From Rhizophagus irregularis (lineage: Eukaryota; Glomeromycota; Glomeromycetes; Glomerales; Glomeraceae), in the NCBI RefSeq assembly GCF_026210795.1, contig NC_089450.1, positions 1,984,001-2,048,000 of the forward strand: a stretch of 64,000 nt of DNA, written 5' to 3'. The first letter of the stretch is position 1. Each line of letters opens with the position of its first letter. The position numbers were made by a program, and so were the translations under genes. Positions 44,600 through 55,441 of the stretch are shown here, piece by piece. Below the pieces are notes generated by a model. That model was not told where the DNA came from, ran no database searches, and saw nothing but the letters and a program-made list of their open reading frames with translations.

Positions 44600-45370
44600 G
44601 ACAAATTATTAATATTTAATTATATATGTACATTGTAATTTCAGTTTAATGTTTTCTAAAAGGAATTCCGCTCAAATTTCATAGATTGAAACTTAACTTG
44701 TATTCTCAACTTCTCTGTCCATTCAAACCTTTTAAAATTAATATCTAGAAAATACAATAATCAATTTGGCAGTAAATAGTTTCTTCAATTTCACTTTAAA
44801 AAGTATCGCAAATGTAGACAATGATTATTGTGACTGATAGCATGGCGTATTATATAAGATTTTCGTGTGATTTCGACACGTTCATTGCATTTCATAAAAC
44901 CATCAAATTTAATTATATATGTACATTGTATAATATTATAAAATCAATGATGTATAAATATTTCAGTTTAATGTTTTCTAAAAGGAATTCCGCTCAATTT
45001 TCATAGATTGAAACTTATCTTGTATTCTCAACTTCTCTGTCCATTCAAACCTTTTAAAATTAATATCTAGAAAGTACAATAATCAATTTAGCGGTGAATG
45101 GGTTTTTTCAATTTCACTTTAAAAAGTATCGCAAATGTAGATGAATGATAACATGGCGTATTATATAAGATTTTCGTGTGATTTCTTTTAATTAGCATCG
45201 GAAAATCATAACATTGCATTTCGTAAAACATCAAATAAAACAAATTATTAATATTAATTGTATATGTACAATATAAATACATTTTAGTTTAATGTTTCTA
45301 AAAAGAAAATACGATAATCAATTTGGCGGTAAATGGATTTTTTTCAATTTCCACTTTAAAAAGTATTATC
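44600..45370. repeat. Three tandem copies of a 295-340-bp unit
   Basis: TATATGTACATTGTA followed by CAGTTTAATGTTTTCTAAAA recurs near 44622-44670 and 44917-44985, with a shortened third copy near 45262-45300. Shared inner words include TTCTCAACTTCTCTGTCCAT, CACTTTAAAAAGTATCGCAA and GGCGTATTATATAAGATTTT. Non-coding; a local tandem duplication. Confidence 0.85.
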
Positions 45371-46780
45371 TGATTATGCATGACATCATAATTTGTGAAA
45401 GATTTTTCATGTGATTTTTAACACGCTCATAATCTAATTATAATTTCTTTTGATTCTAAAAAAAAACTTAAATGATTGTTATTTTATCGATGATTTGGGA
45501 AACAATGAACGTATGATGCCGCAGTTCTGGACGATAGATTTGATATATAAAACTTGGAAAATCTGGAAATTTTAGTTATTAAATGGGCAATTCTTCCCGA
45601 TTTTTTCACTGTTTAATTGTATTTTAAACTCAATAAAAATAAAAAAATTTTTTCAATTAATATAATGAATACTTTAAAAAATTTTTATTTATGTATTTGC
45701 TGTTATTACGGAGTATTTGCTGTTATTAACGGAGTAAAAGTAATAAATTTTTTAAAAAGTGTTTTGTAACTTAATATTATATGAACAATAAATAAATGAC
45801 AATAATAAAAATTCATTAAGATATTTAAAAGTTCTTATTTTGTATAACAAACATTAGTTCTTTGTAATTAAACCAATTGTATGAAGAAAAAAAAAGGAAA
45901 GAATATAAAGAATAAAGAAACTAAACGTAGATTTTTTTTTAAAAAACATTATCCGATTATATAGTGTTGTTTTTAAAAAGTATTACAAAAATGTTCGAAA
46001 ATAAGAATGTTTGTGTTTTGATTTTAAACGGTTATATTGTCTCCATGAAACATTTAAGTTTTAGGGGAAAATTTTAAAACTCAATGCAATCGAAATTAGA
46101 AATCCAAAAATAAATATGTATAACAGTATAACACTTCTTTGAACTTTTGAAAGCAACTGAATGAGAGAAAAAGAACTAAAGAATGTAAGAATATAGAATC
46201 ATGCGGCAAGTAAGAATAATAGGAACATTTTAAAAGCTCACGTCATAACATTAAGGTTTAAAATAATAAAAATTAAAAATTATTTTATTAAGAAAACAAT
46301 TATTACATTTATTATATTTTGAAGCTAATATAAACAAATGCATAGAATTTAAATAAACTTTATTCATATCTGCCCCAAAAAAACCTATTTTATATCATCA
46401 TTTGATTGTATTTACCTTTTTTGTTATTTGTTTGTTCCAATTAATAAACACCGACCCCAATTCTTGTTGGAAACTTCAAAGTACACTATGTACATCATCT
46501 TCCACTTGGAAAAACCCAAATTTTTAATGAAGAAGACATTTTTATTAGAAGAATCTATGAATGGACGAATTTCTGTGCAACATTATTTTTTTTACATATA
46601 CATTACATACATACATTACATACATGTATACCGTATTTTTCAAATAAAATTATTGTTAATAAATATTAATAGATTAAAAAAGGCCATTTACTTTGCTGCT
46701 ATATGAAAAAGTGCGTTGATAATATCATGTGACGTACAAAACTGTCGTAACATATTAAAAAATTGAAATATGGTTTTGGA
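45371..46780. other. AT-rich intergenic DNA
   Basis: No supported gene or repeat. The 92-codon plus ORF at 46428 has no protein-like character beyond length. Confidence 0.5.
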
Positions 46781-46794
46781 CGAATTTTACAAAT

Positions 46795-47235
46795 TTTCTA
46801 CCCACGTGACTGAAAATATTCATCACCGGAATCACCCCACCGCGTTTTCGCTGTTTATATTTATCTGCCGCAGTGTTCGGCAAATGACTTGAAATGGCCA
46901 AATGATTCAAATGACAAATGACAAATGTCATGTCATTTCAATGCTCAAATGACAAATGACCTTGGTCATTTAAATGTAATTTTGGCCAGCATTATAATTT
47001 TTGCCTACACTACATTCATTATTTTTTAATTATAGTCACATGATTATTTATGTGATAAATATTAGCCAATCAAAATCAAATGATTGAAATGACCAAATGA
47101 CAAATGATTTCATAAATCATTTAAATGGTCAAATGACCAGGTCATTTCCGAACACTGTTATCTGGGGACCCAAAATTTTTTCACCTCTCCTTAAATGTCA
47201 CCAGTACGTGGGTAGAATTATGGGAGTTGGTGGTT
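46795..47235. mobile_element. Relic of the CACGTG foldback family, split by a hAT MITE
   Basis: 46800-46870 (CCCACGTGACTG, ATTCATCACCGG, CCCCACCGCGTTTTCGCTG, TTTATATTTATCTG) is the reverse complement of the right part of the 3273-4204 element (about 4085-4160). Sequence continues after the inserted MITE with TTATCTGGGGACC and ends near CCAGTACGTGGGTAGAATTA (about 47198). Confidence 0.7.
46871..47157. mobile_element. 287-bp hAT-type MITE related to the 16246-19509 element
   Basis: Left end CAGTGTTCGGCAAATGAC; right end (reverse complement) CAGTGTTCGGAAATGACCTG. Both ends are rich in AAATGACC/GGTCATTT words, as in the hAT element whose left end is CAGTGTTGGAAAATGACCAG. TTATCTG borders both sides, consistent with a target duplication in a host sequence known from 4093-4103. 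No ORF. Confidence 0.8.
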
Positions 47236-47239
47236 TTTT

Positions 47240-49950
47240 CCCGAAGGGAAAAAAAACCCTAATGTTCCCTTCCCATGAAATAAATGGGAGCGTGTCACTC
47301 ATTAAATATTAACTATTTCAAACTAAAATTAGTAATTTCCCGGCTATCTATATGAGGCTGGGAAATAAATTCCCGGTCATTTATAAACTCAGCTAATCAC
47401 TCGTAATTTTTAAAAATTAGTATAAGAGGTGATCATGAGTGACACTTAGTGCGATAGGGGGATTATAATTATAAAATCGTTGGTGTTACAACGTTAAATT
47501 CATTTTTTCTAATTTTTTCGACACACATATATAAGTGATTTAAAAGTATTGTTAATAATTAGCTTTATATAGACAAAGATTTTTGACCATTGGTTGCTTT
47601 GTTCTTAGTTTTTATGTGTTTTGCTACTTGACAATAGAAAGTTAGAAATCACATACTTTTTTTTGTGGTATCAAAAAAATTAATATATTTTTATTTTCGT
47701 CCAACTTTTGCAGAGGGACCCGCCTCGATCCGTTCATTATGTAGAAAAGGTAAAGCAAGATATCGCTCCTCTTGCTTCAAGTAATCTTGTCGCCCGCAAA
47801 AGAAATAGCATTGCATTTCTTGCGCAGCCACTATACTTTTGATCATAAAATAATTAAAAATAGTGGTTTTCTTCTTTCATTATGTATTTATTTTCACGTA
47901 GTTAATAAAATTTTATATAGTTTCGGGTAGTGTTGGTCTCCGTAAATAGTTGTAAGTCCCAAAAGTCAAGTAAATATAACGGTTGTAAATCAGAATTACC
48001 ATCTTTTAGCTAACCACAATAGTGTAGTATTTATAGCTAATTTACAGCTTACGTTTATAATATTACAACCGCTAAAGGTTATAATTCGATATATAATAAT
48101 CGTTACTTACGGCAATCAACCTTAGTTTCGGGTATTTCAAACAACCGATCAGGTGAAAATTTTCGACAATTCATACCTCAGGTTGGTTTTGAATTTGGGT
48201 TTGTTCCAATCATTTGATAAAATTTATTATTTGTGATTCGTTATTACCGAACAATAAAATTTTTTTCATAGATTATGTTGATTATCAATTGATCTTCCTG
48301 TAAAAAATTTGATCCGTAATTTTTGTAAAAACTCCGTAAATATGATACATGTACGGAAACAACATGGAATAAAAAAAACACGGAATAAATTTTTATAATT
48401 CTTAAACATGGGGTAAGATCTGAAAATTATTATAGCGGTTATCAGTTGGCCCCATTTATCTAACCCCCTAGTTTTAAGTGTTAAGTCGCAAATATTATTA
48501 TGATCTTCCATATAATTAACCCCTGATGTTTAAGCACATATCATTAGAATCTTTTCCAAATCAGGCCTTTTTTATTTTACTAATACTCCAATAATGTTCA
48601 ATACATTTTATTTTTTTATATAAATACATGCATATGTAATCAGAAGAAATTCATTATGTTTCAAACTTTTTATTTGAACATCACTGAATTTAATTCAAAA
48701 GTTGCATGATACTAAAATCCAAAATGTAATTGCTGTCGTATAGAGAACTCCGGATTTTATTCAATTGAATAAATTGAATAGTACTCAAGGATATTAAGTG
48801 AAAGGAATGGTATTATACAGAGATTTGTCCAAGTATCAAACTTTAGCTAAAGTTACCAATGGACATTTTTGAAATTGTAATTAAAAATAAGGAGGTTAGG
48901 CTGTTCAAATCCAATACTTACCCCCTTTTCAATTTTGGGCAATTTTTTAAGTGTTCAATTAATAGATTATAACATTTAATTCGGGCCAAAATTAACCACA
49001 ATTTTTTTTTGTTAAATTCCTCCGCTCCTCCTCCCCCTCAATCTTGTTATGTTAAATCAACAAGGGGTATTGTGACGATCGTTCATACAAATTTACCTTT
49101 TATGGAGTGACAATATTAAGATTTACGAAAATTTTAACATTTTTAGATTTAATACTAGAACCAATAAGTATTTTGAATACATTAGCGTTATCAGATATTT
49201 TAGGATCTTACTAAATATGTCTTCCGTTAAAAAACGAGACTCCGATTTCTACATTATTAAAATTTTTTAAATATATATTAAAAAAAAAAATAAATAAAAT
49301 TTTTTTTAATATATTTGTGAAATCTTGGGATAGTAAATAAATATAAAGCATTTTTTAAAGAATATGTTAATTTCATTTGTGTTCAAGCTCTAAAAATGAA
49401 ACAGGAGAGAAATAATATCACGCGTGATTGTGTTAATTAACGTCGTAGACTTACCAATACTATATGTTGTTTTTTTATTATAAATATTTTATAATTTATT
49501 AGTTTGCCTATTTATTTATCGTTTTCTTTATTATTATTGAATCTATTAAGAATTTGATAACCTGAAATTTTTATTGAAGTATACAATATTGCTAATATTG
49601 TAAATTCAGTGTTAGTAGCGTTAATTTCTATTGGTTATCGCGATATTCATAATGACCGGCCCAATAAAAAGTTTTATAGCCTTTCACAGATCCATTCACA
49701 GAAAATGTAAATAATTCGATAAATTCCGTGATATAAAATTAATTAATTCCGGAAATATGAGCCTTTTACGGAAAAAAGACGGAATATAAATTCGTCATAG
49801 GCTAGACTAAAATTGTATGAAAATCAGCCGGGTAACGAAAGGGCACTCACATATATAGTTAATATCGACAATCTTATGACCGTAAATTCTGTAAATACTG
49901 GCACAAAGTAAATCTTCCAATGGTAAAAGAAGGTATTTTTTATTGCAAAG
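47240..49950. other. AT-rich intergenic DNA
   Basis: Some slightly GC-richer patches (47690-47830; 48870-49080) without recognisable coding signal. Local inverted words near 47940-48120 (GGTTGTAAAT against ATTACAACC) may be an old MITE. No gene supported. Confidence 0.45.
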
Positions 49951-49953
49951 GTA

Positions 49954-50806
49954 CAGTGTCCAGCAATAAGTCACCGATCACCTACAAATTAATACGATCA
50001 TTGCGCAAGTACCGTATATGGGGTACTATTCAACTACAAACTGATATTTTTGAATAGTACCCGGTGCTGATTTTGGCAAAATTTGATATATTGACCCGAA
50101 TTACACCTTGTATGATAGTACCCATCCTCTACACGGGTACTATTCAATCTAAGTTGGGTTATCTCGAATAGTACTGCTGGGGTACTACATGCTATAAGGT
50201 ACTATAAAAACTTTTTTTTTATTATTAATTAACCTGTATTTTATGGATTAAGTAGTGAATTACACTGCAATGAAATAATTAGCACGTTATGCGCTTTTGA
50301 CTGGCTTGTCGATCATTTGCAGATTATTTCACCAATTTTTTTTAGCGCAACCAATAAATCCGATCTAACTTTTTTTAAAAAAAATATTTTGAGGGTTTAC
50401 CTGTTTTATTTCCATCAAGATCATAATTTGTTCTTTGGTTTAATAATTTACTACAATTAATAGATGACAAATATTTTTCTTAACTTATGTAATAACTTGC
50501 TGACTATTTCATTAATTTATTATTAAAAGATAACTTGTAATAATACAATATAACAACAATTTTATTTAAAAAATAAAGTATATTAAAATAAATTACTTTG
50601 ATGTTACAATAATAGATAAATTTCTATTATGATCTTTATTTTTCTAATTAAATCTTAAATATAACGATCAATTTCTTGTAATAAGCGCAATTCAACTTAG
50701 GGATTATGTCATAAAAGTCTGGTTAATTAATAAAAAAAAAAAGTTTACATAGGGGAATATTTGCGCAATAATTATAATAATTTGTAGGTGACTACTAGTG
50801 ACACTG
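49954..50806. mobile_element. 853-bp Tc1-like MITE with a nested MITE
   Basis: Left CAGTGTCCAGCAATAAGTCA and right (reverse complement) CAGTGTCACTAGTAGTCACC are followed on both sides by CACCTACAAATTA and ATTGCGCAA words, in inverted orientation. TA precedes the left end only. Inside, 50009-50205 is bracketed by GTACCGTATATGGGGTACTA and ATGCTATAAGGTAC with repeated GGGTACTATTCAA, apparently a second small element. Confidence 0.6.
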
Positions 50807-51153
50807 CACATATCATATACGTGGATTTTTATTTATTTCCTATTTATATATATTTTTGGCTATTATTATTTAAAAAAACAATGTCCATAATTAATAAGAA
50901 ATTAAGTAACGTTATTCATCTTAAAATGTCTTATCCTATTTGAAAAAAAATTCATTTTAATATTATGGTAGTTGGATTATTGGCATAAGCGTCACTGATC
51001 ATCATAATCAACTTACGTTTGGTCTTAAAGCTTCAAAAAATTAATGTGAATAAGTTTATAAGATTAAGTATGATCATATATTCTGCATACGAATAATAGA
51101 AAATAATAGAATCATACTTACTAAATTTATCGGAATATACTATATATATATTA

Positions 51154-51381
51154 TTAATGGAAAGAAGATCCATTAAACAATTGATCTGAAAATGATTGTA
51201 GTTGCGCAATTCGAAGTAAAAATGTGCTTGTGTTATTAATAAGTACGCGTCTTCTATATGTTCTATTAATAATTCTACGCCTTTGACGTTGAATACTTTG
51301 AATTCTTCTATTAATGAATCTTTGACGACGTCTACTATTAAAATTCATAGATGAAAAGAATAAATTCTCATTTAACGACAT
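51154..51381 (-). CDS. Small arginine-rich basic protein (75 aa), family member 2
   Basis: ATG at 51381 to the stop at 51154, intact. After MSLNENLFFSSMN there is an Arg-rich stretch (NSRRRQRFINRRIQSIQRQR then RRIINRTYRRR), INNTSTFLLRIAQLQ, and the end FSDQLFNGSSFH. It aligns with the 61-residue ORF at 40831-41016 through the YRRR, INN and (D/N)Q(L/F)FNG positions. The family is unrecognised, probably a small nuclear or nucleic-acid-binding protein (inference). A TATAAATA-like element lies about 45 bases upstream on the minus strand (around 51427-51434). The upstream region is locally duplicated (51480-52475). Confidence 0.5.
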   Translation of the reverse strand: MSLNENLFFSSMNFNSRRRQRFINRRIQSIQRQRRRIINRTYRRRVLINNTSTFLLRIAQLQSFSDQLFNGSSFH

Positions 51382-51479
51382 TTTAAAAAAGTTGGAAATT
51401 TAAAGAAATTTATTTTAAACTTATGATATTTATACATAATTAAATACTAGATAAATCTTGCACAACCATATTATTATAA

Positions 51480-52475
51480 ATAGTGATGTAGAATAGTAAA
51501 ATCTGGAAACAAATAACAAATAAAGATATTTGTTTCTCCAATATTTACCGAATTGATTTAATGAGCTGATAACGATAGCATCTCCTTGCATGTACTTGAT
51601 TATCTGAAATCACTATACAATAGAGATATGTGAACGATATTTTATTGCATTTTATCAACGCGATCAATTAGATAAATGAATCAGAAGAATAGAGTACTTT
51701 CCATAATCTATTTTTAACTTTTTTTATAAATTAAAATAAATGAGATAGTTATTACCGCATAAATTATTAAAGGAACGATAAAATCATATAAAAAAATTTT
51801 CTTTTGTATTATGTAAATGGATTATCGTGAGAGAAAAAAAATTAGACCAAAAATGGAAATTGACACTATGATAGAATTTTCTCACGACATAAAGTTTACG
51901 CCAAATTATTTTTATAATAATATTTCAAATAAAAAAGTGTAAGAATAATATATTTATTTAGAGACTATATCTCTATTACTATATTATGTAGTATTTTTTG
52001 TAAACAAACTTCAAATAATCAAATCATGAAAACAACGCGTGAAGTAACTACCAAAATGGTAAATCGTAACAAATAAAGGGATTATTTTCCGATATTTACC
52101 GAATAAAAATGATAAAATGGATAATTTGTCAATTCTTCAGTTGTTCCCATCTAAATTGTAAAATTATACGATACGATATTTGCCGATAAAGAATTAACTA
52201 ATTTTCATCCGTACATCTGTATAAAATAAATAAAAGGCGTAATACAGCATTAATAATGCAAAGTAAACCATTTGCATAATTGTTTTGAAAGCTACTTTGG
52301 TAGTAAACGGAGCCAATTTCAATGGGCTCTTATTATGCTATTCGTTAGTGATGTTAGAATAACGAAATCGGGAAGCAAATAACAGTATTTATAATGATAG
52401 CATAAACTGTTATACAATAGAAATTTGGGAACAATATTTTATTGCATTTTATCAACGCGATCAATTAGATAGAGC
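51480..52475. repeat. Direct duplications upstream of the second Arg-rich ORF
   Basis: 51566-51680 (GATAGCATC, ACTATACAATAGA, ATTTTATTGCATTTTATCAA, CGCGATCAATTAGAT) recurs at 52396-52475. 51520-51550 recurs at 52068-52092 (AACAAATAAAG, ATTTACCGAAT). No ORF. It looks like successive local duplication of one intergenic segment. Confidence 0.7.
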
Positions 52476-52710
52476 ACTGCAAGTTTCATCTAAAAAAAAT
52501 TTGAATTAGGGTGTTTTATCAACACTTCAATTGATTAAACTGATAAGCGATCTGATTGGCCAAAAAAATATAGGGGGCTGCCATTTCAATGAAAAAACAA
52601 TAGAGCGTTACTGCATCTTTCAAAAAAATTTTTTTTTATTTAACTATATTATAGTTTGGTAAAATTACCGGTAAGGAATTAATGTTAATGCTGGTTTGAC
52701 TTGGAATTAT

Positions 52711-54522
52711 GTAATTCTGCCCGCCGGTTAATTTTCCCTCCGGTTACATTTTAAAATGAACACGGTATATAAAATAAATAATAAATTTATACAATATATA
52801 AACAAAAATAACAAACGTAACATAATTAAATATGTTCTAATTTAGTCATTACAGTAAAATACCCGGATACCCATTTAAAAAATCGAATTATACATCTAAT
52901 TCTACCAGAATTAAAATTTTTTAACTCGGGTATTATGGGGTACTCCAAAAAGGGGGCCTTCTCAAATATTAAGCACCTCAAATTGAATGGAACCTTATTT
53001 TCTTCATCGCTCAATCATCATTTCAATTTATTTATTTTCGTATAACAAAAATGCATCTTTTTTATTTTTGTTCTTTATTTAGTTATATTATAGTTTGACA
53101 TTAAGCTTATTTTTTATGATCAAGTAAAATTTGAAAGGCAATGCATATTTGTATCATATTTTCTATTATTTATTTTGCATTGAAAGTAAAATAATAAATT
53201 TTCTATATTGAAAATCTTGCTGAGAACACATTTTGTTATACGAAAATAAAAATAAATTGAAATGATGATTGAGCGTTTTCTATCAATTGAAGAAGAAAAA
53301 AAGGTTCTATTCAATTTGAGGTTTGAGAAGACCCCCCTCTTTTTGAAGTACCCCATTATAGTACCCGGGTTACCGGATAATTAATTCTGACGTATAATTC
53401 GATTTTTAAATGGGTAAATTGATTTAGAACATATTTAATTATTTATGTTACGTTTATTATTTTTGTTTATATATTGTATATATTTTATTATTTATTTTAT
53501 ATACTGTGTTTATTTTAGAATGTACAGTGCCCGGAAAAAAGTCAGTAACCACGTAAAAAATTAGCAATTAGTTAGTGAAGTTTACCACTAAGTAAACTTT
53601 TTTTCATAATAAATAAATCGCCTTTCATAGATTAAGTAATATTGTGCGTCATAATGAATTACATTTATCCTAAAATTTTTAAGCTAATTAAATTCAAAAT
53701 GAATTATATAGTGCAATTTTTATTTGAAAATTTTGTATTTTTATAATAAATTTTCAATTATAAATTTTTTAGTCTTAATATGTTGTGATTAATTAAGAAA
53801 ATTTGTTGGGCATGTTAAAAAACATGGATCCTTAAAATTTCAGGTTAACTGGATTTATATTCATTAAGTTCGCTTTGTTTAAATGCAAAATTTCGTGATG
53901 AATCACGTGATTGAAGATCATTTCTATTTATTTATAGCTTGTTTGTCGATCATTTATTAAGTAAATTTATGTCTCAATTTTCCCCGTACATTTCAAACTT
54001 CTTATTGAAAGAATGTCAGCAAAATTTAAAAAAAATTTATAGATTTTAAGTGCAAGTTTTATAAAATAACAAAGATAATCAGTAACTAATTACATGATCG
54101 ATTGTAAAATTTTGTAATTAAGTCAAGCAAACCTTAGTAAGTATGAATCCGATTAATCTTAAATTTTAAAGAACCATGTTTTTTAATATAACCAACAAGT
54201 TTGCTTATTCGATTAGAATACTTCAAGACCAAAAAATTTAATGATTAATTATAACCAAAAATTTTGTTAAAAACACTGAAATATATGGACAAAAATTGTA
54301 ATAAATAACTCAATATAGATCAAATTAATACGAAATTTTCAGGATATATATAATTCATTATAATACACAGCTTTACTTATTTAATAAAGAGTAATTTTAT
54401 TAGTATAAAAAAAAGTTTACTTAATAGTAAACTTTGTTAATTAATTGCTAATTTTTTAATTGGTTACTGACTTTTTTCTGGGCACTGTAACTAGGAAAAT
54501 TAAAACGACGGGCGGAATAATT
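52711..54522. mobile_element. Foldback element with about 340-bp arms, interrupted by a MITE
   Basis: The left arm 52711-53054 is inverted as 53229-53524 plus 54488-54522. Shared landmarks are CTGCCCGCCGGTTAATTTTC against AAAATTAAAACGACGGGCGG, AACATAATTAAATATGTTCT against AGAACATATTTAATTATTTA, and GGGTACTCC against GAAGTACCC. The right arm is split exactly by the element at 53525-54487. The loop 53055-53228 is AT-rich. The short minus ORFs in both arms are mirror artefacts. Confidence 0.8.
53525..54487. mobile_element. 963-bp Tc1/mariner-like MITE with TA TSD
   Basis: Left end CAGTGCCCGGAAAAAAGTCA and right end (reverse complement) CAGTGCCCAGAAAAAAGTCA, each continuing GTAACCA and AAAATTAGCAATTA, are flanked by TA (53523-53524 and 54488-54489). 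The other foldback arm shows the uninterrupted sequence (AAAATGTAACCGG in reverse orientation), which confirms the insertion point. No transposase ORF. Confidence 0.9.
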
Positions 54523-54847
54523 TTTTTAGGAAATTGATCATATGTTTTTTTTTTGGAATAAAAACTAGAAGAATGAGGAGTTTTTTCCAGAAATTTTTAC
54601 CCCTTTTTTTATTTTTATTGTATTTATTTTTAGTTACAGCCCTGATAAGTAGTATCCGACCCTCATAATTTCTAAAGTTGTTAATTTTTTAGATATTTTA
54701 AAATTCTTAAATTATAATCCTCTCGAAAATTGGTTTATAGCATGTGAATATAAGGGTTAATTATCTTATAGTTGGTTTTGAGTTTATTCTAAAAAAAAAT
54801 CCGACATAAAAAAAATTGTACATTTTGGTTTACTGTTGTTAACAGGT

Positions 54848-55441
54848 CTTTCCATAATCTATTTTTAACTTTTTTATAAATTAAAATAAATGAGTTAATT
54901 ATTACCGCATAAATTACAGTATTAAAGGAACGATAAAATCATATAAAAAAATTTTTCTTTTGTATTATGTAGGATTATTTGCGAGAGAAAAAAAATTAGA
55001 ACAAAAATGGAAATTGACGCAGAGTTTTCTTCACGACATAAGTTTACGCCAAATTATTTTTATACCGTATTTTGCGTTATATAAGCACCCCTTTTTGCAC
55101 TTAATGCCGGCCAAGATCCTCATAATTCTGGCCAAAATAGCCATAATTCTGGCAGGGGTGCTTATTTTCGGAGAGTAATACTAACCGCAAAAATACGGTA
55201 ATTATATTTTAAATAAAAAAGTGTAAGAACAATATATTTATTTGGTGGTTATATCTCCAATGGATTCTAAATTGTAAAATTATACGATATTGGCCGATAA
55301 AGATTTTCAAATAATTAACCATCTGTGTAAAATAAATGAAAGGCGTAAATACAACATTAATTATGCAAAGTAAACACAATTGATTTTGAAAGTTACTTTT
55401 GGTAGTAAACGGGGTCAATTTCAATGAGCTCTTATTACGTT
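54848..55441. repeat. Second copy of 51707-52338 (segmental duplication)
   Basis: Collinear blocks: CTTTCCATAATCTATTTTTA, ATTACCGCATAAATTA, AAGGAACGATAAAATCATAT, GAGAGAAAAAAAATTAGA, CGACATAAGTTTACGCCAAA, AAAGGCGTAA, TTATGCAAAGTAAAC, TTTCAATGAGCTCTTATTA. A shorter third remnant (ACGCCATGAATTATATAATA, GAACAATATATTTAT) lies at 56560-56640. None contains a gene. Confidence 0.85.
55065..55198. mobile_element. 134-bp MITE with TA TSD inside the duplicated segment
   Basis: Termini CCGTATTTTGCG and (reverse complement) CCGTATTTTTGCG are flanked by TA (55063-55064 and 55199-55200). AAGCACCCC/GGGGTGCTT and CCATAATTCTGGC words lie inside. The paralogous segment near 51930 lacks it, so it inserted after the duplication. 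Related copy at 59875-59984. Confidence 0.88.

Noticed and set aside
52826..53356. Similar minus-strand ORFs in both arms of a foldback
   Set aside because: They are consequences of the inverted repeat and share no codon-level conservation pattern.
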